The notes: generated by a model from the letters alone, not told the origin. A stretch of DNA of 64,000 nt from Achromobacter deleyi (GCF_902859705.1 NZ_CADIJO010000021.1:35608-99607), one strand, 5' to 3'; positions 19,720 to 30,927 are shown, counted from the stretch's first letter. Translations and numbers: made by a program.

Positions 19720-20303
19720 GATTGCCGTTCCTGGCGACCCTGCTGGCGCAAGCGGCTGTAGGCGATGCCGATGGACAGCGGCGCCATGGCGCCCACCACC
19801 CACAGCAAGGGCAGGCGCAACAGGAAGATCGCGGCAAAGGTCACGCCCATGATCGCGGCCGGCACCCAACCCACCAGCGCGCGCCGCGCGGCGCGCAAGC
19901 CCGTCTGCAGCGATACGCCCACCGCCGCGGCCGCCACGCCCGCCATGGCCACGTGCAGCCCCTGCGACTGCGCCATGCTGGCAAACAGCGCGGCCACGCC
20001 GATGGCCACGATCATCGGCGGCACCGTGATGCCCAGGCCGCCCAGCAAGGCCCCCGGGCCGCCGCGCAGCCGAAACCCGATCCAGATGGCCAGGTTCACC
20101 ACGTTCACGCCGGGAAACGATTGCGCCAGCGCCAGCCCGCTCAGAAAGTCGGATTCCGACATCCAGCGCCGGTGCTGCACGAATTCGCGCATCATCCAGC
20201 CGCTCAGGCCGCCGCCAAAGCTGGTCAGGCCAACCTTGGTGAAGGCCAGGAATATCTGCGGCAGCGTCGGCGGGGCGGCAAGCTCGGGGTCGGAGGCGGA
20301 CAT
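19716..20303 (-). CDS. Chromate transporter, first half (short CHR type)
   Basis: A 195-residue CHR-family half. The N-terminal FLAFTKVGLTSFGGGLSGWMMREFV and LAQSFPGVNVVNLAIWIGFRLRG motifs are the counterparts of those in the overlapping second gene. Together they make the full CHR unit. ATG 20303 gives MSASDPELAAPPTLPQI, a short cytoplasmic lead. It is first in its operon and has 125 bp to the end of gltD upstream. Confidence 0.88.
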   Translation of the reverse strand: MSASDPELAAPPTLPQIFLAFTKVGLTSFGGGLSGWMMREFVQHRRWMSESDFLSGLALAQSFPGVNVVNLAIWIGFRLRGGPGALLGGLGITVPPMIVAIGVAALFASMAQSQGLHVAMAGVAAAAVGVSLQTGLRAARRALVGWVPAAIMGVTFAAIFLLRLPLLWVVGAMAPLSIGIAYSRLRQQGRQERQS

Positions 20304-20428
20304 GGCGGGGGCGGCGGCGGATCGATGCCGCATCTTACGGAAACCAGAATGTCGGTTGCCTGAAAAGACTTCGCCGCCTTGGCACCAGGTGCAAAAGGCG
20401 GCGAATTCAGGGCGTTGTGCGCCGGGAA

Positions 20429-21895
<1,467 letters not shown>

Positions 21896-21903
21896 GGTAT
21901 CCC

Positions 21904-24900
21904 TCACGCAGCCAGTTGTTGCGGGTTGGCTGCACGCCACATTTCACCCAATGCGCGGCGGTAGTCCGTCGGCATGACCTTTACGAATTTGCCGCGCGAC
22001 GCTTCCCAGTCGCCCAGGATTTCGCGGGCGCGGAAGCTGCCGGTGTAGCGGAAGTGGTCTTCCACCAGGCGGCGCAGGATGGTTTCATCCGTTTCGCGTT
22101 CGCCACCGCGCTGCGCGCTGTGCCAGACGTCGATGTTGTTCTGGGCCTGCTGCTCCGCGTGCGGGGCCACGGCTTCCAGTTCGACCATCGACAGGTTGGC
22201 GCGATGCTTGAGCGTGCGCTCGGGGTCCCACACGTACGCCACGCCGCCCGACATGCCTGCGGCGAAGTTGCGGCCGGTGGCGCCCAGCACCACGACGGTG
22301 CCGCCGGTCATGTATTCGCAGCCGTGGTCGCCCGTGCCTTCCACCACCGTGGCGGCGCCCGAGTTGCGCACGGCGAAACGTTCGCCGGCCACGCCGTTGA
22401 AGAAGGCTTCACCGGCCAGCGCGCCGTACAGGACGGTGTTGCCGGCGATGATGTGGTCGGGGCCGAAGCCGCGGAAGTCGTTGGGCGAGCGCACGATGAT
22501 GCGGCCGCCGGACAGGCCCTTGCCCACGTAGTCGTTGCCTTCGCCGACCAGGTCCATGGTGATGCCATGGGCCAGGAAGGCGCCGAAGCTCTGGCCGGCC
22601 GTGCCGTTGCACTGGATGTGGATCGTGTCGTCCGGCAGGCCGTCATGGCCGTAGCGCGAGGCCACCGCGCCCGACAGCATGGCGCCGATGGTGCGGTTGC
22701 GGTTGCGCACCGGCACGATGAACGAGACCTTCTCGCCGCGCTCCAGCGCCGGCTTGCTGCGTTCGATCAGCTGGTGATCCAGCGCACCGGCCAGGCCGTG
22801 GTCCTGCTCTTCGGTCTGGCGCACATCGGCGTCGGATTGGGTCTGGTGGAACACGCGGGCAAAGTCCAGACCCTGGGCCTTCCAGTGCTCGACGCCCGAG
22901 CGCATGTCCAGCAGGTCGGCGCGGCCGATCAGGTCGTCGAACTTGCGGATGCCCAGCTGGGCCATGATCTCGCGCACTTCTTCGGCGATGAAGAAGAAGA
23001 AGTTGACGACGTGTTCGGGCTTGCCCTGGAACTTCTTGCGCAGCACCGGATCCTGCGTGGCCACGCCCACCGGGCACGTGTTCAGGTGGCACTTGCGCAT
23101 CATGATGCAGCCTTCGACGACCAGCGGCGCCGTGGCAAAGCCGAATTCGTCGGCGCCCAGCAGCGCGCCGATGACGACGTCGCGGCCGGTCTTCATCTGG
23201 CCGTCGGCCTGCACGCGGATGCGGCTGCGCAGGCGGTTCAGCACCAGCGTCTGCTGCGTTTCGGCCAAGCCCAGTTCCCAGGGCGTGCCCACGTGCTTGA
23301 TGGACGACACCGGCGATGCGCCCGTGCCGCCGTCGTGGCCGGCGATCACGACGTGATCGGCCTTGGCCTTGGCGACGCCCGCGGCCACCGTGCCCACGCC
23401 CACTTCCGACACCAGCTTGACCGAGATGGATGCGCGGGCGTTGACGTTCTTCAGGTCGTGGATCAGTTGGGCCAGGTCTTCGATCGAGTAGATGTCATGG
23501 TGCGGCGGGGGAGAAATCAGGCCCACGCCCGGCACCGAATAGCGCAGCTTGGCGATGTATTCCGACACCTTGTGGCCGGGCAGCTGGCCGCCTTCGCCGG
23601 GCTTGGCGCCCTGCGCCATCTTGATCTGGATCTGGTCGGCCGACGACAGGTATTCGGCGGTGACGCCGAAGCGGCCCGAGGCGACCTGCTTGATCTTCGA
23701 GCGCAGCGAGTCGCCCTTCTTCAAGGCCACGTCGGCTTCGATGCGGTCCGAGCCCAGCAGCGAGGCCAGCGTGTCGCCGTCCTTGATGGTGCTCTTGCCT
23801 TCGCGCATTTCGGCGCGGTAGCGCAGTTCGTCTTCGCCGCCTTCGCCGGTATTGGACTTGCCGCCGATGCGGTTCATGGCCACGGCCAGTACCGAGTGGG
23901 CTTCGGTCGAGATCGAGCCCAGCGACATGGCGCCGGTGGCAAAGCGCTTGACGATGTCCTTGGCCGATTCGACGTCATCGAGCGGAATGGCGCGCGACGG
24001 GTCGAAGCGGAACTCGAACAGGCCGCGCAGCGTCATGTGGCGGCGGCTCTGGTCGTTGATGATCTGCGCGTACTCTTTGTACGTGCGGTAGTTGTTGGCG
24101 CGCGAAGCGTGCTGCAGCTTGGCGATGGAGTCCGGCGTCCACATGTGCTCTTCGCCGCGCACGCGATAGGCGTATTCGCCGCCCGCGTCCAGGTCGTTGG
24201 CCAGCACCGGGTCGGTGCTGAAGGCCGCGCGGTGCTGTCGCAGCGCTTCTTCGGCCACCTGGAAGATGCCGATGCCTTCGATGTTCGACGACGTGCCGGT
24301 GAAGTACTTGTTCACCAGGCTGCTCTGCAGGCCCACGGCTTCGAAGATCTGCGCGCCGGTGTAGGACATGTAGGTGGAAATGCCCATCTTGGACATCACC
24401 TTGTTCAGGCCCTTGCCGATTGCCTTGATGAAGTTCTTGACGGCCTTTTCGGGGTCGTTCATCTTGCCCAGCGATTCCAGCGCCAGGTAGGGGTGGATGG
24501 CTTCGGCGCCGTAGCCGCCCAGCAGCGCGAAGTGGTGCACCTCGCGGGCCGAGCCGGTTTCGACCACCAGGCCGGTGTTGGTGCGCAGGCCCGCGCGGAT
24601 CAGGTGCTGGTGCACGGCCGAGGTGGCCAGCAGCGCGGGAATGGCCACGCGCTCGCCGTCGACCAGGCGGTCCGACACGATCAGGATGTTGTAGCCGCTT
24701 TGCACCGCATCCACGGCGCGCGCGCACAGCGCGGCCACGCGGGCTTCGATGCCTTCGGGGCCCCAGGCGGCCGGATAGGTGATGTCCAGTTCGAAGCTGC
24801 GGAACTTCTTGCCGGTGACCTGTTCGATGTCACGGATCTGCGCCATGGCGGCGAAATCCAGCACCGGCTGCGACACTTCAAGGCGCAGCGGCGGGTTGAC

Positions 24901-26643
24901 GTTGTTGATGTCCAGCAGGTTGGGCTTGGGGCCGATGAACGACACCAGCGACATCACCATCTGTTCGCGGATGGGGTCGATGGGCGGGTTCGTGACCTGG
25001 GCGAACAGCTGGCGGAAATAGTTGTAGAACGGCTTGGCGCGGTCGGACAGCACGGCCAGCGGGGCATCGTTGCCCATCGAACCGATCACTTCCTCGCCCG
25101 ACGTGGCCATGGGTTCGAGGATGAACTTGTAGTCTTCCTGGGTCCAGCCGAAGGCCTGCTGGCGGTCCAGCAGCGACACGGACGATTGCGTCGCCACGGC
25201 AGCCTGGCGCGGGGCCGGCAGCGATTCCAGCTTGATCTGCAGGCGCTCGATCCATTGGCGGTACGGGCGGCTGTTGGCCAGTTGCAGCTTGATCTCGGCG
25301 TCGTCGATGATGCGGCCTTGTTCCAGGTCGATCAGGAACATCTTGCCCGGCTGCAGGCGCCACTTCTTGACGATGCGGTTTTCGGGAATGGACAGCGTGC
25401 CGGCTTCCGAGGCCAGGATGACCATGTCGTCATCGGTGACCAGGTAGCGCGCGGGGCGCAGGCCGTTGCGGTCCAGCGTGGCGCCGATCTGGCGGCCATC
25501 GGTGAACGCGACGGCGGCGGGGCCGTCCCACGGCTCCATCATGGCGGCGTGGTACTCGTAGAAGGCGCGGCGGCTTTCGTCCATCTGCGTGTGCTGTTCC
25601 CAGGCTTCCGGGATCATCATCATCATGGCGTGGGCCAGCGAGTAGCCCGAGTTCACCAGCAGTTCCAGGCAGTTGTCGAACGTGGCGGTGTCGGACTGGC
25701 CTTCGTAGACGATGGGGTACAGCTTCTTCAGGTCGTCGCCCAGCACGGCCGACTGCATCATGCCTTCGCGGGCGCGCAGCCAGTTGAAGTTGCCCTTGAC
25801 CGTATTGATTTCGCCGTTGTGGGCGATCATGCGGTACGGGTGGGCCAGCGGCCAGGCGGGGAAAGTATTGGTCGAGAAGCGTTGGTGTACCAGCGCCAGC
25901 GCGGAGACCGTGCGCGGGTCGGCCAGGTCGCGGTAGTAGCGGCCCACCTGGTCGGCCAGCAGCAGGCCCTTGTAGACCACGGTGCGCACCGAGGCCGACG
26001 GCACGAAGTATTCCTTGCCGTGCGCCAGGTGCATGTGCTGGATCGCGTGGCTGGCGGTCTTGCGGATCACGTACAGCTTGCGCTCGAGCGCGTCGGGCAC
26101 CATCACGTCGGCGCCGCGGCCGATGAACAGCTGGCGGATCACGGGCTCGCAGTCGCGCACGGTGGGCGACATGGGCATGTCGACGTCCACGGGCACGTTG
26201 CGCCAGCCCAGCACCACCTGGCCTTCGGCGCGCACCGAGCGTTCCAGCTCTTGTTCGCAGGCCAGGCGCGAGGCGGTTTCCTTGGGCAGGAACACCATGG
26301 CCACGCCGTACTCGCCGGGCGGGGGCAGGGTGATGCCGTGCTGGGCGAATTCGTCGCGGTAGAGCGTGTCGGGGATCTGGATCAGGATGCCGGCGCCGTC
26401 GCCCATCAGCTTGTCCGCGCCCACCGCGCCGCGGTGATCCAGGTTTTCCAGGATCTTCAGGCCCTGCTGGATGATGGCGTGGCTTTTCTTGCCCTTGATG
26501 TGCGCCACGAACCCCACGCCGCAAGCGTCGTGCTCGTTCTTGGGGTGGTAGAGGCCCTGGGCAGGCGGCATGCCGATGCGGGTGGCATCGATCGGGGTCG
26601 CCTTGGGCGTGGGACAGGAATCGTTCGGGGTAATTTGGGGCAT
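21904..26643 (-). CDS. gltB: Glutamate synthase, large subunit
   Basis: GltB (1579 residues) makes two glutamates from glutamine and 2-oxoglutarate. A 40-residue propeptide precedes the N-terminal nucleophile Cys41 in [13 protein letters not shown]. The glutaminase, central, FMN synthase and GXGXG beta-helix domains follow in order; the 3Fe-4S cysteines are in [13 protein letters not shown], and the C-terminal G-x-x-G repeats ([21 protein letters not shown]) are intact. ATG 26643 fits the family start. With gltD 8 bp downstream it forms the ammonium-assimilation operon. Confidence 0.97.
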   Translation of the reverse strand: MPQITPNDSCPTPKATPIDATRIGMPPAQGLYHPKNEHDACGVGFVAHIKGKKSHAIIQQGLKILENLDHRGAVGADKLMGDGAGILIQIPDTLYRDEFAQHGITLPPPGEYGVAMVFLPKETASRLACEQELERSVRAEGQVVLGWRNVPVDVDMPMSPTVRDCEPVIRQLFIGRGADVMVPDALERKLYVIRKTASHAIQHMHLAHGKEYFVPSASVRTVVYKGLLLADQVGRYYRDLADPRTVSALALVHQRFSTNTFPAWPLAHPYRMIAHNGEINTVKGNFNWLRAREGMMQSAVLGDDLKKLYPIVYEGQSDTATFDNCLELLVNSGYSLAHAMMMMIPEAWEQHTQMDESRRAFYEYHAAMMEPWDGPAAVAFTDGRQIGATLDRNGLRPARYLVTDDDMVILASEAGTLSIPENRIVKKWRLQPGKMFLIDLEQGRIIDDAEIKLQLANSRPYRQWIERLQIKLESLPAPRQAAVATQSSVSLLDRQQAFGWTQEDYKFILEPMATSGEEVIGSMGNDAPLAVLSDRAKPFYNYFRQLFAQVTNPPIDPIREQMVMSLVSFIGPKPNLLDINNVNPPLRLEVSQPVLDFAAMAQIRDIEQVTGKKFRSFELDITYPAAWGPEGIEARVAALCARAVDAVQSGYNILIVSDRLVDGERVAIPALLATSAVHQHLIRAGLRTNTGLVVETGSAREVHHFALLGGYGAEAIHPYLALESLGKMNDPEKAVKNFIKAIGKGLNKVMSKMGISTYMSYTGAQIFEAVGLQSSLVNKYFTGTSSNIEGIGIFQVAEEALRQHRAAFSTDPVLANDLDAGGEYAYRVRGEEHMWTPDSIAKLQHASRANNYRTYKEYAQIINDQSRRHMTLRGLFEFRFDPSRAIPLDDVESAKDIVKRFATGAMSLGSISTEAHSVLAVAMNRIGGKSNTGEGGEDELRYRAEMREGKSTIKDGDTLASLLGSDRIEADVALKKGDSLRSKIKQVASGRFGVTAEYLSSADQIQIKMAQGAKPGEGGQLPGHKVSEYIAKLRYSVPGVGLISPPPHHDIYSIEDLAQLIHDLKNVNARASISVKLVSEVGVGTVAAGVAKAKADHVVIAGHDGGTGASPVSSIKHVGTPWELGLAETQQTLVLNRLRSRIRVQADGQMKTGRDVVIGALLGADEFGFATAPLVVEGCIMMRKCHLNTCPVGVATQDPVLRKKFQGKPEHVVNFFFFIAEEVREIMAQLGIRKFDDLIGRADLLDMRSGVEHWKAQGLDFARVFHQTQSDADVRQTEEQDHGLAGALDHQLIERSKPALERGEKVSFIVPVRNRNRTIGAMLSGAVASRYGHDGLPDDTIHIQCNGTAGQSFGAFLAHGITMDLVGEGNDYVGKGLSGGRIIVRSPNDFRGFGPDHIIAGNTVLYGALAGEAFFNGVAGERFAVRNSGAATVVEGTGDHGCEYMTGGTVVVLGATGRNFAAGMSGGVAYVWDPERTLKHRANLSMVELEAVAPHAEQQAQNNIDVWHSAQRGGERETDETILRRLVEDHFRYTGSFRAREILGDWEASRGKFVKVMPTDYRRALGEMWRAANPQQLAA

Positions 26644-26720
26644 GGCGCGCTCCGCAGTGAGCCTGCGTCGTAATGTTGCAGTGCAGGAGACGGACAATAC
26701 CCCCGTCAACAGTAGGGTGC

Positions 26721-26790
26721 AACAGGAATATAAGGGGTGTGACCCTAATTTATATGATGCACCGTCATAGAGCATTAATATGGTGACGCA
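26721..26790 (-). promoter_or_regulatory. gltB control region with imperfect palindrome
   Basis: The 367-bp gap 26644–27010 holds no gene. Its middle is AT-rich. On the minus strand TATAAA (26754–26749) could be a -10, with a weak TTAATG (26778–26773) 18 bp upstream. Just downstream lies the near-palindrome TAAGGG-GTGTGA-CCCTAA (26731–26748), placed like an operator at the start site. The rest of the gap toward 26982 shows nothing I can name. Confidence 0.4.
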
Positions 26791-26982
26791 TCAACGTCCG
26801 CGCCAGATAAGGCTTGCCGGGGACGTGTCTTCCGAGTCGCGGGGCCAAGGGTAGTGAAAGTCCTATTTTCCCGATGTTTCGTCCCCATTTATTATGATGT
26901 TTTGAGACGTCGGGAACATTGGCGCAAGCGTGACCGGCAGGCGCGAACGCCGGCCGCCGGCGGTGTTCACCGCGGCGCCATG

Positions 26983-27003
26983 AAAAAAGCGCCCGAAGGC
27001 GCT
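26983..27003 (-). terminator. Rho-independent terminator of the transposase-like gene
   Basis: On the minus strand AGCGCC-TTCG-GGCGCT forms a perfect 6-bp stem with a stable TTCG tetraloop, followed by a T run. It starts 8 bp after the stop of the 27011–27781 gene and insulates gltBD from it. Confidence 0.85.
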
Positions 27004-27010
27004 GTCTGTG

Positions 27011-27781
27011 TCAGGAAGACGAACCGGAAGTGGTCGGTGGCGAGACCGGCGCAGGCGTCGCCGGCTGTTCGGTGTCGGCGGCGGGCGTGGCCGGCTTCTT
27101 GCGCGGACGGCCGCGCTGCCCAGGCGCGACGCGGCGGCTGGCCGTGTGCGCCAGGCTGGCGATGAAGTTGGCGCCGCCCAACGCCCATTGGCCGGAGACG
27201 GCCTGGTCGATGCGCTGCGTTTCCTCGCGCGACAGGCCGTCCTGCAGGCGCTTGCGGTAGTTGGCCTGGCGGTCGAACGGCGTGTTGCCACACGCCCAGT
27301 AGTCGGCGTGGTCGGACTGCCATTGCGCCGGGGCGGCCGTGGTGTTGCCGGTATGGCTGGAGGCCGACGACCAGGGCCAGGAATCAGGATCTTGCGACGC
27401 GCCGCTGCGCACGGGGTAGGTTTCCAGCCAGACCAGGGCGGGCAGCACCCAGGCGCCCGGCTCGAGCAATGCCGAGCGGTAGCGGCCTGCGAACACCCGG
27501 CCGCCGCGCAGACGCGCTGCGAGGTTGCGGCCCAGCGTCTGCATCAGGCGCGGCAGGCCTTCTTCGTCGGCGGGCGTAGCCAAAAGCAGAATGCGGTCGT
27601 TGGCGAGCAGCCAGCCATGGACCGAGACCCGGTGGCGCTGGGCGGATTCGCCCAGCCACGCGGCAAGTTGGTTGAGGATATCGGCCGGGGCGGGCTGGGA
27701 CGGCGCCGCCAGCGGCTGAATGAAGTTGGCCTGCACCAGTTGGGGCAGCCCAGGGGCGTACAGACGGGGCAGACGGGCCAT
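27011..27781 (-). CDS. REP-associated-transposase-like (Y1/RAYT) protein lacking catalytic residues
   Basis: A 256-residue protein that aligns by eye with the Y1-transposase-like (RAYT) family: MARLPRLYAPGLPQLV start, VHGWLLANDRILLLATP, RLMQTLGRNLAARL, FAGRYRSALLE, PVRSGA, PWSSASSH, the YWACGNTPFDRQANYR tail domain and a basic QRGRPRKK AT-hook-like end. The family's metal-binding H-U-H (usually NHVHLL) reads N61-D-R-I-L here, and the catalytic Tyr of the GRRYV helix is Leu87. It should bind DNA but not cut it. No terminal repeats flank it. It is a monocistron with its own terminator, beside gltB. Confidence 0.8.
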   Translation of the reverse strand: MARLPRLYAPGLPQLVQANFIQPLAAPSQPAPADILNQLAAWLGESAQRHRVSVHGWLLANDRILLLATPADEEGLPRLMQTLGRNLAARLRGGRVFAGRYRSALLEPGAWVLPALVWLETYPVRSGASQDPDSWPWSSASSHTGNTTAAPAQWQSDHADYWACGNTPFDRQANYRKRLQDGLSREETQRIDQAVSGQWALGGANFIASLAHTASRRVAPGQRGRPRKKPATPAADTEQPATPAPVSPPTTSGSSS

Positions 27782-28014
27782 AGTGTCAGGGCTTGCGCTT
27801 CCAGAAGAACGGGTTGTCTTCTCGTACTTATATAAATAGTGCCACGGTGGGCGCTGGTCAAGCCCCGTGATCACAATATGGGCACGGAATCGATACTTTT
27901 TATAAGAAGGACCCCGTTTCGGGCAGGTTAACATTCGGCGACGGATCGTCGTACCGTGGATATACCCTAATCCCGACCGTGCTCATTTCAGCCTCATCCC
28001 CCCGGAGATCGCCC

Positions 28015-28878
28015 ATGCCCGCCGCCCTGGAACTCATTTCCCAGCATCGCTGTTTTGGCGGCACGCAGCGCTATTACCGCCATGATTCGGCCGAGATCGG
28101 CCTGCCGATGCGTTTCTCGGTGTTCGTGCCGCCCCAGGCCGAGCAAGGCCCGGTGCCGGTGCTGGTCTACCTGGCCGGCCTGACCTGCACCGAAGAGACC
28201 TTCATGATCAAGGCGGGCGCGCAGCGCCTGGCCGCTGAACTGGGCGTGATGCTCGTGGCGCCCGACACCAGCCCGCGCGGCGCCAACGTGCCCGGCGAAG
28301 ACGAAAGCTGGGATCTCGGTACCGGCGCCGGCTTCTATGTGGACGCCACCACCGCGGCCTGGCGCGGCCACTACCGTATGGACAGCTACGTCACGCGGGA
28401 ACTGCACGGCCTCATCACCACCGCCCTGCCCGGCGACGCCGCGCGCGTCGGCCTGTTTGGCCACTCGATGGGCGGCCATGGCGCCCTGGTGCTGGCACTG
28501 CGCAACCCGGGTCAATACCGTTCGGTGTCGGCCTTCGCACCCATCGCCGCGCCCAGCCAGTGCCCCTGGGGCAAGAAGGCGTTCGGCGCCTACCTGGGCG
28601 ACAACCCGGACGACTGGGCGGCCTACGACGCTTCCCGCTTGATGGCTGGCCTGCGCCAGCCCTTTCCCGACGGCATCCTGGTCGACCAGGGCACCGCCGA
28701 CCAGTTCCTGGCCGAACAGTTGTATCCCGAGGTATTCGAGGCCGCCTGCGCCGCTGCCGGCCAGCCGTTGACGCTGCGTCGCCAGGATGGCTACGACCAT
28801 GGCTACTACTTCATCTCGACGTTCATCGAAGATCACATCCGGTTTCACGTCGAACGGCTTGGAAAACCGGCCGTCTGA
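28015..28878 (+). CDS. fghA: S-formylglutathione hydrolase
   Basis: This 287-residue esterase-D-family alpha/beta hydrolase splits S-formylglutathione to formate and glutathione, the last step of glutathione-dependent formaldehyde detoxification. The nucleophile Ser is in GHSMGGHGAL (near residue 148), the oxyanion region in VYLAGLTCTEE, and the His in DGYDHGYYFISTF. ATG 28015 has GGAG 8 bp upstream. The usual partner, glutathione-dependent formaldehyde dehydrogenase, is not adjacent. A 20-bp palindrome lies 20 bp after the stop. Confidence 0.95.
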   Translation: MPAALELISQHRCFGGTQRYYRHDSAEIGLPMRFSVFVPPQAEQGPVPVLVYLAGLTCTEETFMIKAGAQRLAAELGVMLVAPDTSPRGANVPGEDESWDLGTGAGFYVDATTAAWRGHYRMDSYVTRELHGLITTALPGDAARVGLFGHSMGGHGALVLALRNPGQYRSVSAFAPIAAPSQCPWGKKAFGAYLGDNPDDWAAYDASRLMAGLRQPFPDGILVDQGTADQFLAEQLYPEVFEAACAAAGQPLTLRRQDGYDHGYYFISTFIEDHIRFHVERLGKPAV

Positions 28879-28898
28879 GGCCCCGCTTCTATACTGGG

Positions 28899-28918
28899 CA
28901 GCCTGCCGCGGCAGGCTG
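28899..28918. repeat. 20-bp perfect palindrome after fghA
   Basis: CAGCCTGCCGCGGCAGGCTG is a perfect inverted repeat. It has no T tract after it in either direction, so it is not a standard intrinsic terminator. It may form an mRNA 3' hairpin that protects or ends the fghA message. Confidence 0.5.
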
Positions 28919-28975
28919 TCGGCGCCCGGTGCGCCAGACTGCCCGCCTCGGCGTTCTCGTTAAGGACCGCCTGAT

Positions 28976-29665
28976 TTGATCAACGGAATCGCTCCCTTCG
29001 TCTGGATCCTGCTGGCCGCGATCGTCCTGTTCCTGCCGGGCATCGCGATGCTGCTGGGCAAGGGCGGCCCGCGCGACGAGCGGGGCCGTCGCACCTTCCA
29101 GTTCCGCCCGGTGCGGCGCCTGTTCGGCCTGATGCTGTTGCTGCTGGGCGGCGTGTCCGGCTTGCTGGCCCTGTCGCTGGTGCAGTTCTTCAGGTTGACC
29201 ACTGACCAGCCGGTTGCCCGGATCGAGGCGCGCCAGCAGGCCGACGGCCAGTTCCAGGTCAGCGCCACCGCGCCGGGCGTGGGCGCCCGGCAATATGTGT
29301 TGTATGGCGACCAGTGGCAGATCGACGCGCGCGTCGTGCGCTGGCGCCTGCCGGCCCTGATGGCCGGCGTGCCGCCGTTGTATCGCCTTGAACGCCTGTC
29401 CGGCCGCTACAGCGACACGGCGCGCGAAGCCTCGGCTACCCGTTCGGTGCACGCCCTGGACGACTGGCCTGCGCCGGATCTGGGTCAGCTCAAGCAAAGT
29501 TTCCCGAACTGGTTCCCCTTCGTCGATGTCCAATTCGGCAGTGCGGCCTACATGCCGCTTTTCGACGGCGCGAAGTACCAGGTCTTCCTGGACCCCCGCG
29601 GCGCCCTGTTCGTCCGCCCGGACGGCGAGTCCACCGCCGAGGGCCTGAAACGCCTGGGCTGGTAG
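28976..29665 (+). CDS. Membrane protein of unknown function
   Basis: A 229-residue protein I do not recognise. Two membrane helices are near the N-terminus (about residues 7–27, APFVWILLAAIVLFLPGIAML, and 50–70, LFGLMLLLLGGVSGLLALSLV), joined by a basic Arg-rich loop; the remaining ~155 residues should lie in the periplasm. No cysteines or repeats stand out. The start is TTG 28976, with AAGGA about 10 bp upstream; the next Met would cut off the first helix. Possibly co-transcribed with fghA (97-bp gap containing a palindrome). Confidence 0.75.
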   Translation: MINGIAPFVWILLAAIVLFLPGIAMLLGKGGPRDERGRRTFQFRPVRRLFGLMLLLLGGVSGLLALSLVQFFRLTTDQPVARIEARQQADGQFQVSATAPGVGARQYVLYGDQWQIDARVVRWRLPALMAGVPPLYRLERLSGRYSDTAREASATRSVHALDDWPAPDLGQLKQSFPNWFPFVDVQFGSAAYMPLFDGAKYQVFLDPRGALFVRPDGESTAEGLKRLGW

Positions 29666-29667
29666 GG

Positions 29668-29757
29668 GTGAGAGTCCCCACGCTGCACGCGCTTCGCGCG
29701 CTTGCTGCCCCCCGTGGGGGCTGCCCGCCCTTGGGGCGGCCCGGCGGGCGGGCGGTT
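29668..29757. repeat. GC-rich palindromic intergenic element (REP-like)
   Basis: This stretch packs nested short inverted repeats: GCGC-TTC-GCGC near 29690, CCCCC-GTG-GGGGG near 29710, and CCC..GGG and GCCCGCC/GGCGGGC pairs up to 29755. It ends abruptly at the AT-rich ATGAATTTAAATT. Compact GC-rich multi-hairpin elements between genes are typical of dispersed palindromic repeats. It may also end the upstream transcript. Copy number cannot be judged from this window. Confidence 0.5.
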
Positions 29758-29789
29758 ATGAATTTAAATTGGGGACGCGTCGCACGAAG

Positions 29790-29817
29790 GAAACTTTGAC
29801 GCGCCGCAATAGTCGAA
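29790..29817 (+). promoter_or_regulatory. SigmaE-type promoter of rpoH
   Basis: GAAACTT (29790–29796), a 16-bp spacer and TCGAA (29813–29817) match the known RpoE consensus ggAACTT-N16-TCnAA closely. A start site near 29823 would fall inside the CIRCE operator. E. coli also drives rpoH partly from an RpoE promoter. A TTGACG at 29796–29801 could serve a second, housekeeping promoter but lacks a good -10. Confidence 0.6.
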
Positions 29818-29844
29818 TTAGCACTCCCTTTACTAGAGTGCTAA
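29818..29844. promoter_or_regulatory. CIRCE operator (HrcA-binding site) upstream of rpoH
   Basis: TTAGCACTC, nine bases, GAGTGCTAA: a perfect match to the CIRCE consensus with the exact 9-bp spacer. HrcA represses through this element and lets go on heat shock. It lies directly after the sigmaE-type -10, so HrcA would block that promoter. This places the alternative heat-shock sigma factor under HrcA. Confidence 0.93.
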
Positions 29845-29890
29845 CATCGAATCCATGTCTTTACCCCTTCGCTTTCCGGAGACCGCCGCT

Positions 29891-30775
29891 ATGAAACAAC
29901 CCAGTACCTCGTTGGCCGCTTCCGGCAACGCCCTGGCGTTGGCCATTGCCAATCCGGGCGCACTCGGCACGATCGACGCGTACATTTCCGCAGTCAATCG
30001 CCTGCCGGTCCTGTCCGCCGAGCGCGAGACCGAACTGGGCCGTCGCCTGCGCGACCAGGAAGACCTGGGCGCCGCGCGCGAACTCGTGCTGTCGCACCTG
30101 CGCCTGGTGGTGTCGGTGGCTCGCCAGTACCTGGGCTATGGGTTGCCTCACGCCGACCTGATCCAGGAAGGCAACGTCGGTCTGATGAAGGCCGTGAAAC
30201 GCTTCGACCCCGAGCGCGGCGTGCGCCTGGTGTCGTTCGCCGTGCACTGGATCAAGGCCGAAATCCACGAATACATCATTCGCAACTGGCGTCTGGTCAA
30301 GGTGGCTACCACCAAGGCCCAGCGCAAGCTGTTCTTCAACCTGCGCAGCATGCGCCCCGACGGCCAGACGCTCGACCCCGAACAGGTCGATCACATCGCG
30401 CGCGAACTCAATGTGCGCCGCGAAGACGTCAGCGAAATGGAAGTGCGCCTGTCCGGCCGCGACATGTCGCTTGAAAACCAGGACGACGATGACGACAGCT
30501 ACGCGCCCATCGCGTACTTGTCCGACGAAGGCCGCCAGGAACCGACCCGTGTGCTGGAACGCGCTGCGCGCGACCAGCTGCAAAGCTCGGGCCTGTCCGG
30601 CGCCCTCGAAGCCCTGGACCCGCGCTCGCGCCGTATCGTCGAAGCCCGCTGGCTGCAAGACGACGGCGGCGCCACGCTGCACGAGCTGGCGCAGGAATTC
30701 GGCGTATCCGCCGAACGCATCCGCCAGATCGAAGCGGCCGCACTGAAGAAAATGCGCGGCAACCTCGCCGCCTGA
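29891..30775 (+). CDS. rpoH: Heat-shock sigma factor RpoH (sigma-32)
   Basis: RpoH (294 residues) directs RNA polymerase to heat-shock promoters. Region 2 (LRLVVSVARQYLGYGLPHADLIQEGNVGLMKAVKRFDPERGVRLVSFAVHWIKAEIHEYI), the RpoH box QRKLFFNLR that marks this branch, and region 4 HTH (TLHELAQEFGVSAERIRQIEAAALKKMR) are present. I take ATG 29891, with GGAGA 8 bp upstream; ATG 29855 lies only 10 bp from the CIRCE element and lacks a ribosome site. Control by sigmaE and HrcA is inferred from the upstream sites. Confidence 0.95.
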   Translation: MKQPSTSLAASGNALALAIANPGALGTIDAYISAVNRLPVLSAERETELGRRLRDQEDLGAARELVLSHLRLVVSVARQYLGYGLPHADLIQEGNVGLMKAVKRFDPERGVRLVSFAVHWIKAEIHEYIIRNWRLVKVATTKAQRKLFFNLRSMRPDGQTLDPEQVDHIARELNVRREDVSEMEVRLSGRDMSLENQDDDDDSYAPIAYLSDEGRQEPTRVLERAARDQLQSSGLSGALEALDPRSRRIVEARWLQDDGGATLHELAQEFGVSAERIRQIEAAALKKMRGNLAA

Positions 30776-30795
30776 TCCTGCATTCGCGCCACGCA

Positions 30796-30825
30796 AAGGG
30801 CTGCCTTGGGCAGCCCTTTTCTTTT
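30796..30825 (+). terminator. Rho-independent terminator of rpoH
   Basis: AAGGGCTGCC (30796–30805), loop TTG, GGCAGCCCTT (30809–30818), then TTCTTTT. A perfect 10-bp stem 20 bp after the rpoH stop. Confidence 0.92.
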
Positions 30826-30927
30826 GCCTGCGCCGCCTGCGCGTGTACCACGTTGCCGATACAGGCAGGGCGATGCGAGACGCCAATAAATTGATACAAA
30901 TTCATCGCGAAATAACGCGCAATTCCA

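Noticed and set aside
21916..26673. A 1585-residue open frame on the plus strand opposite gltB
   Set aside because: It is the mirror of a GC-rich gene: His, Gln, Val and Gly runs, no family motif, and the minus strand encodes full-length GltB.
27011..27781. Active insertion sequence
   Set aside because: Both catalytic motifs are lost and no terminal repeats or target duplication flank the gene.
29855..29890. Upstream ATG 29855 as rpoH start
   Set aside because: No ribosome site; CIRCE ends 10 bp before it, while ATG 29891 has GGAGA at 8 bp.
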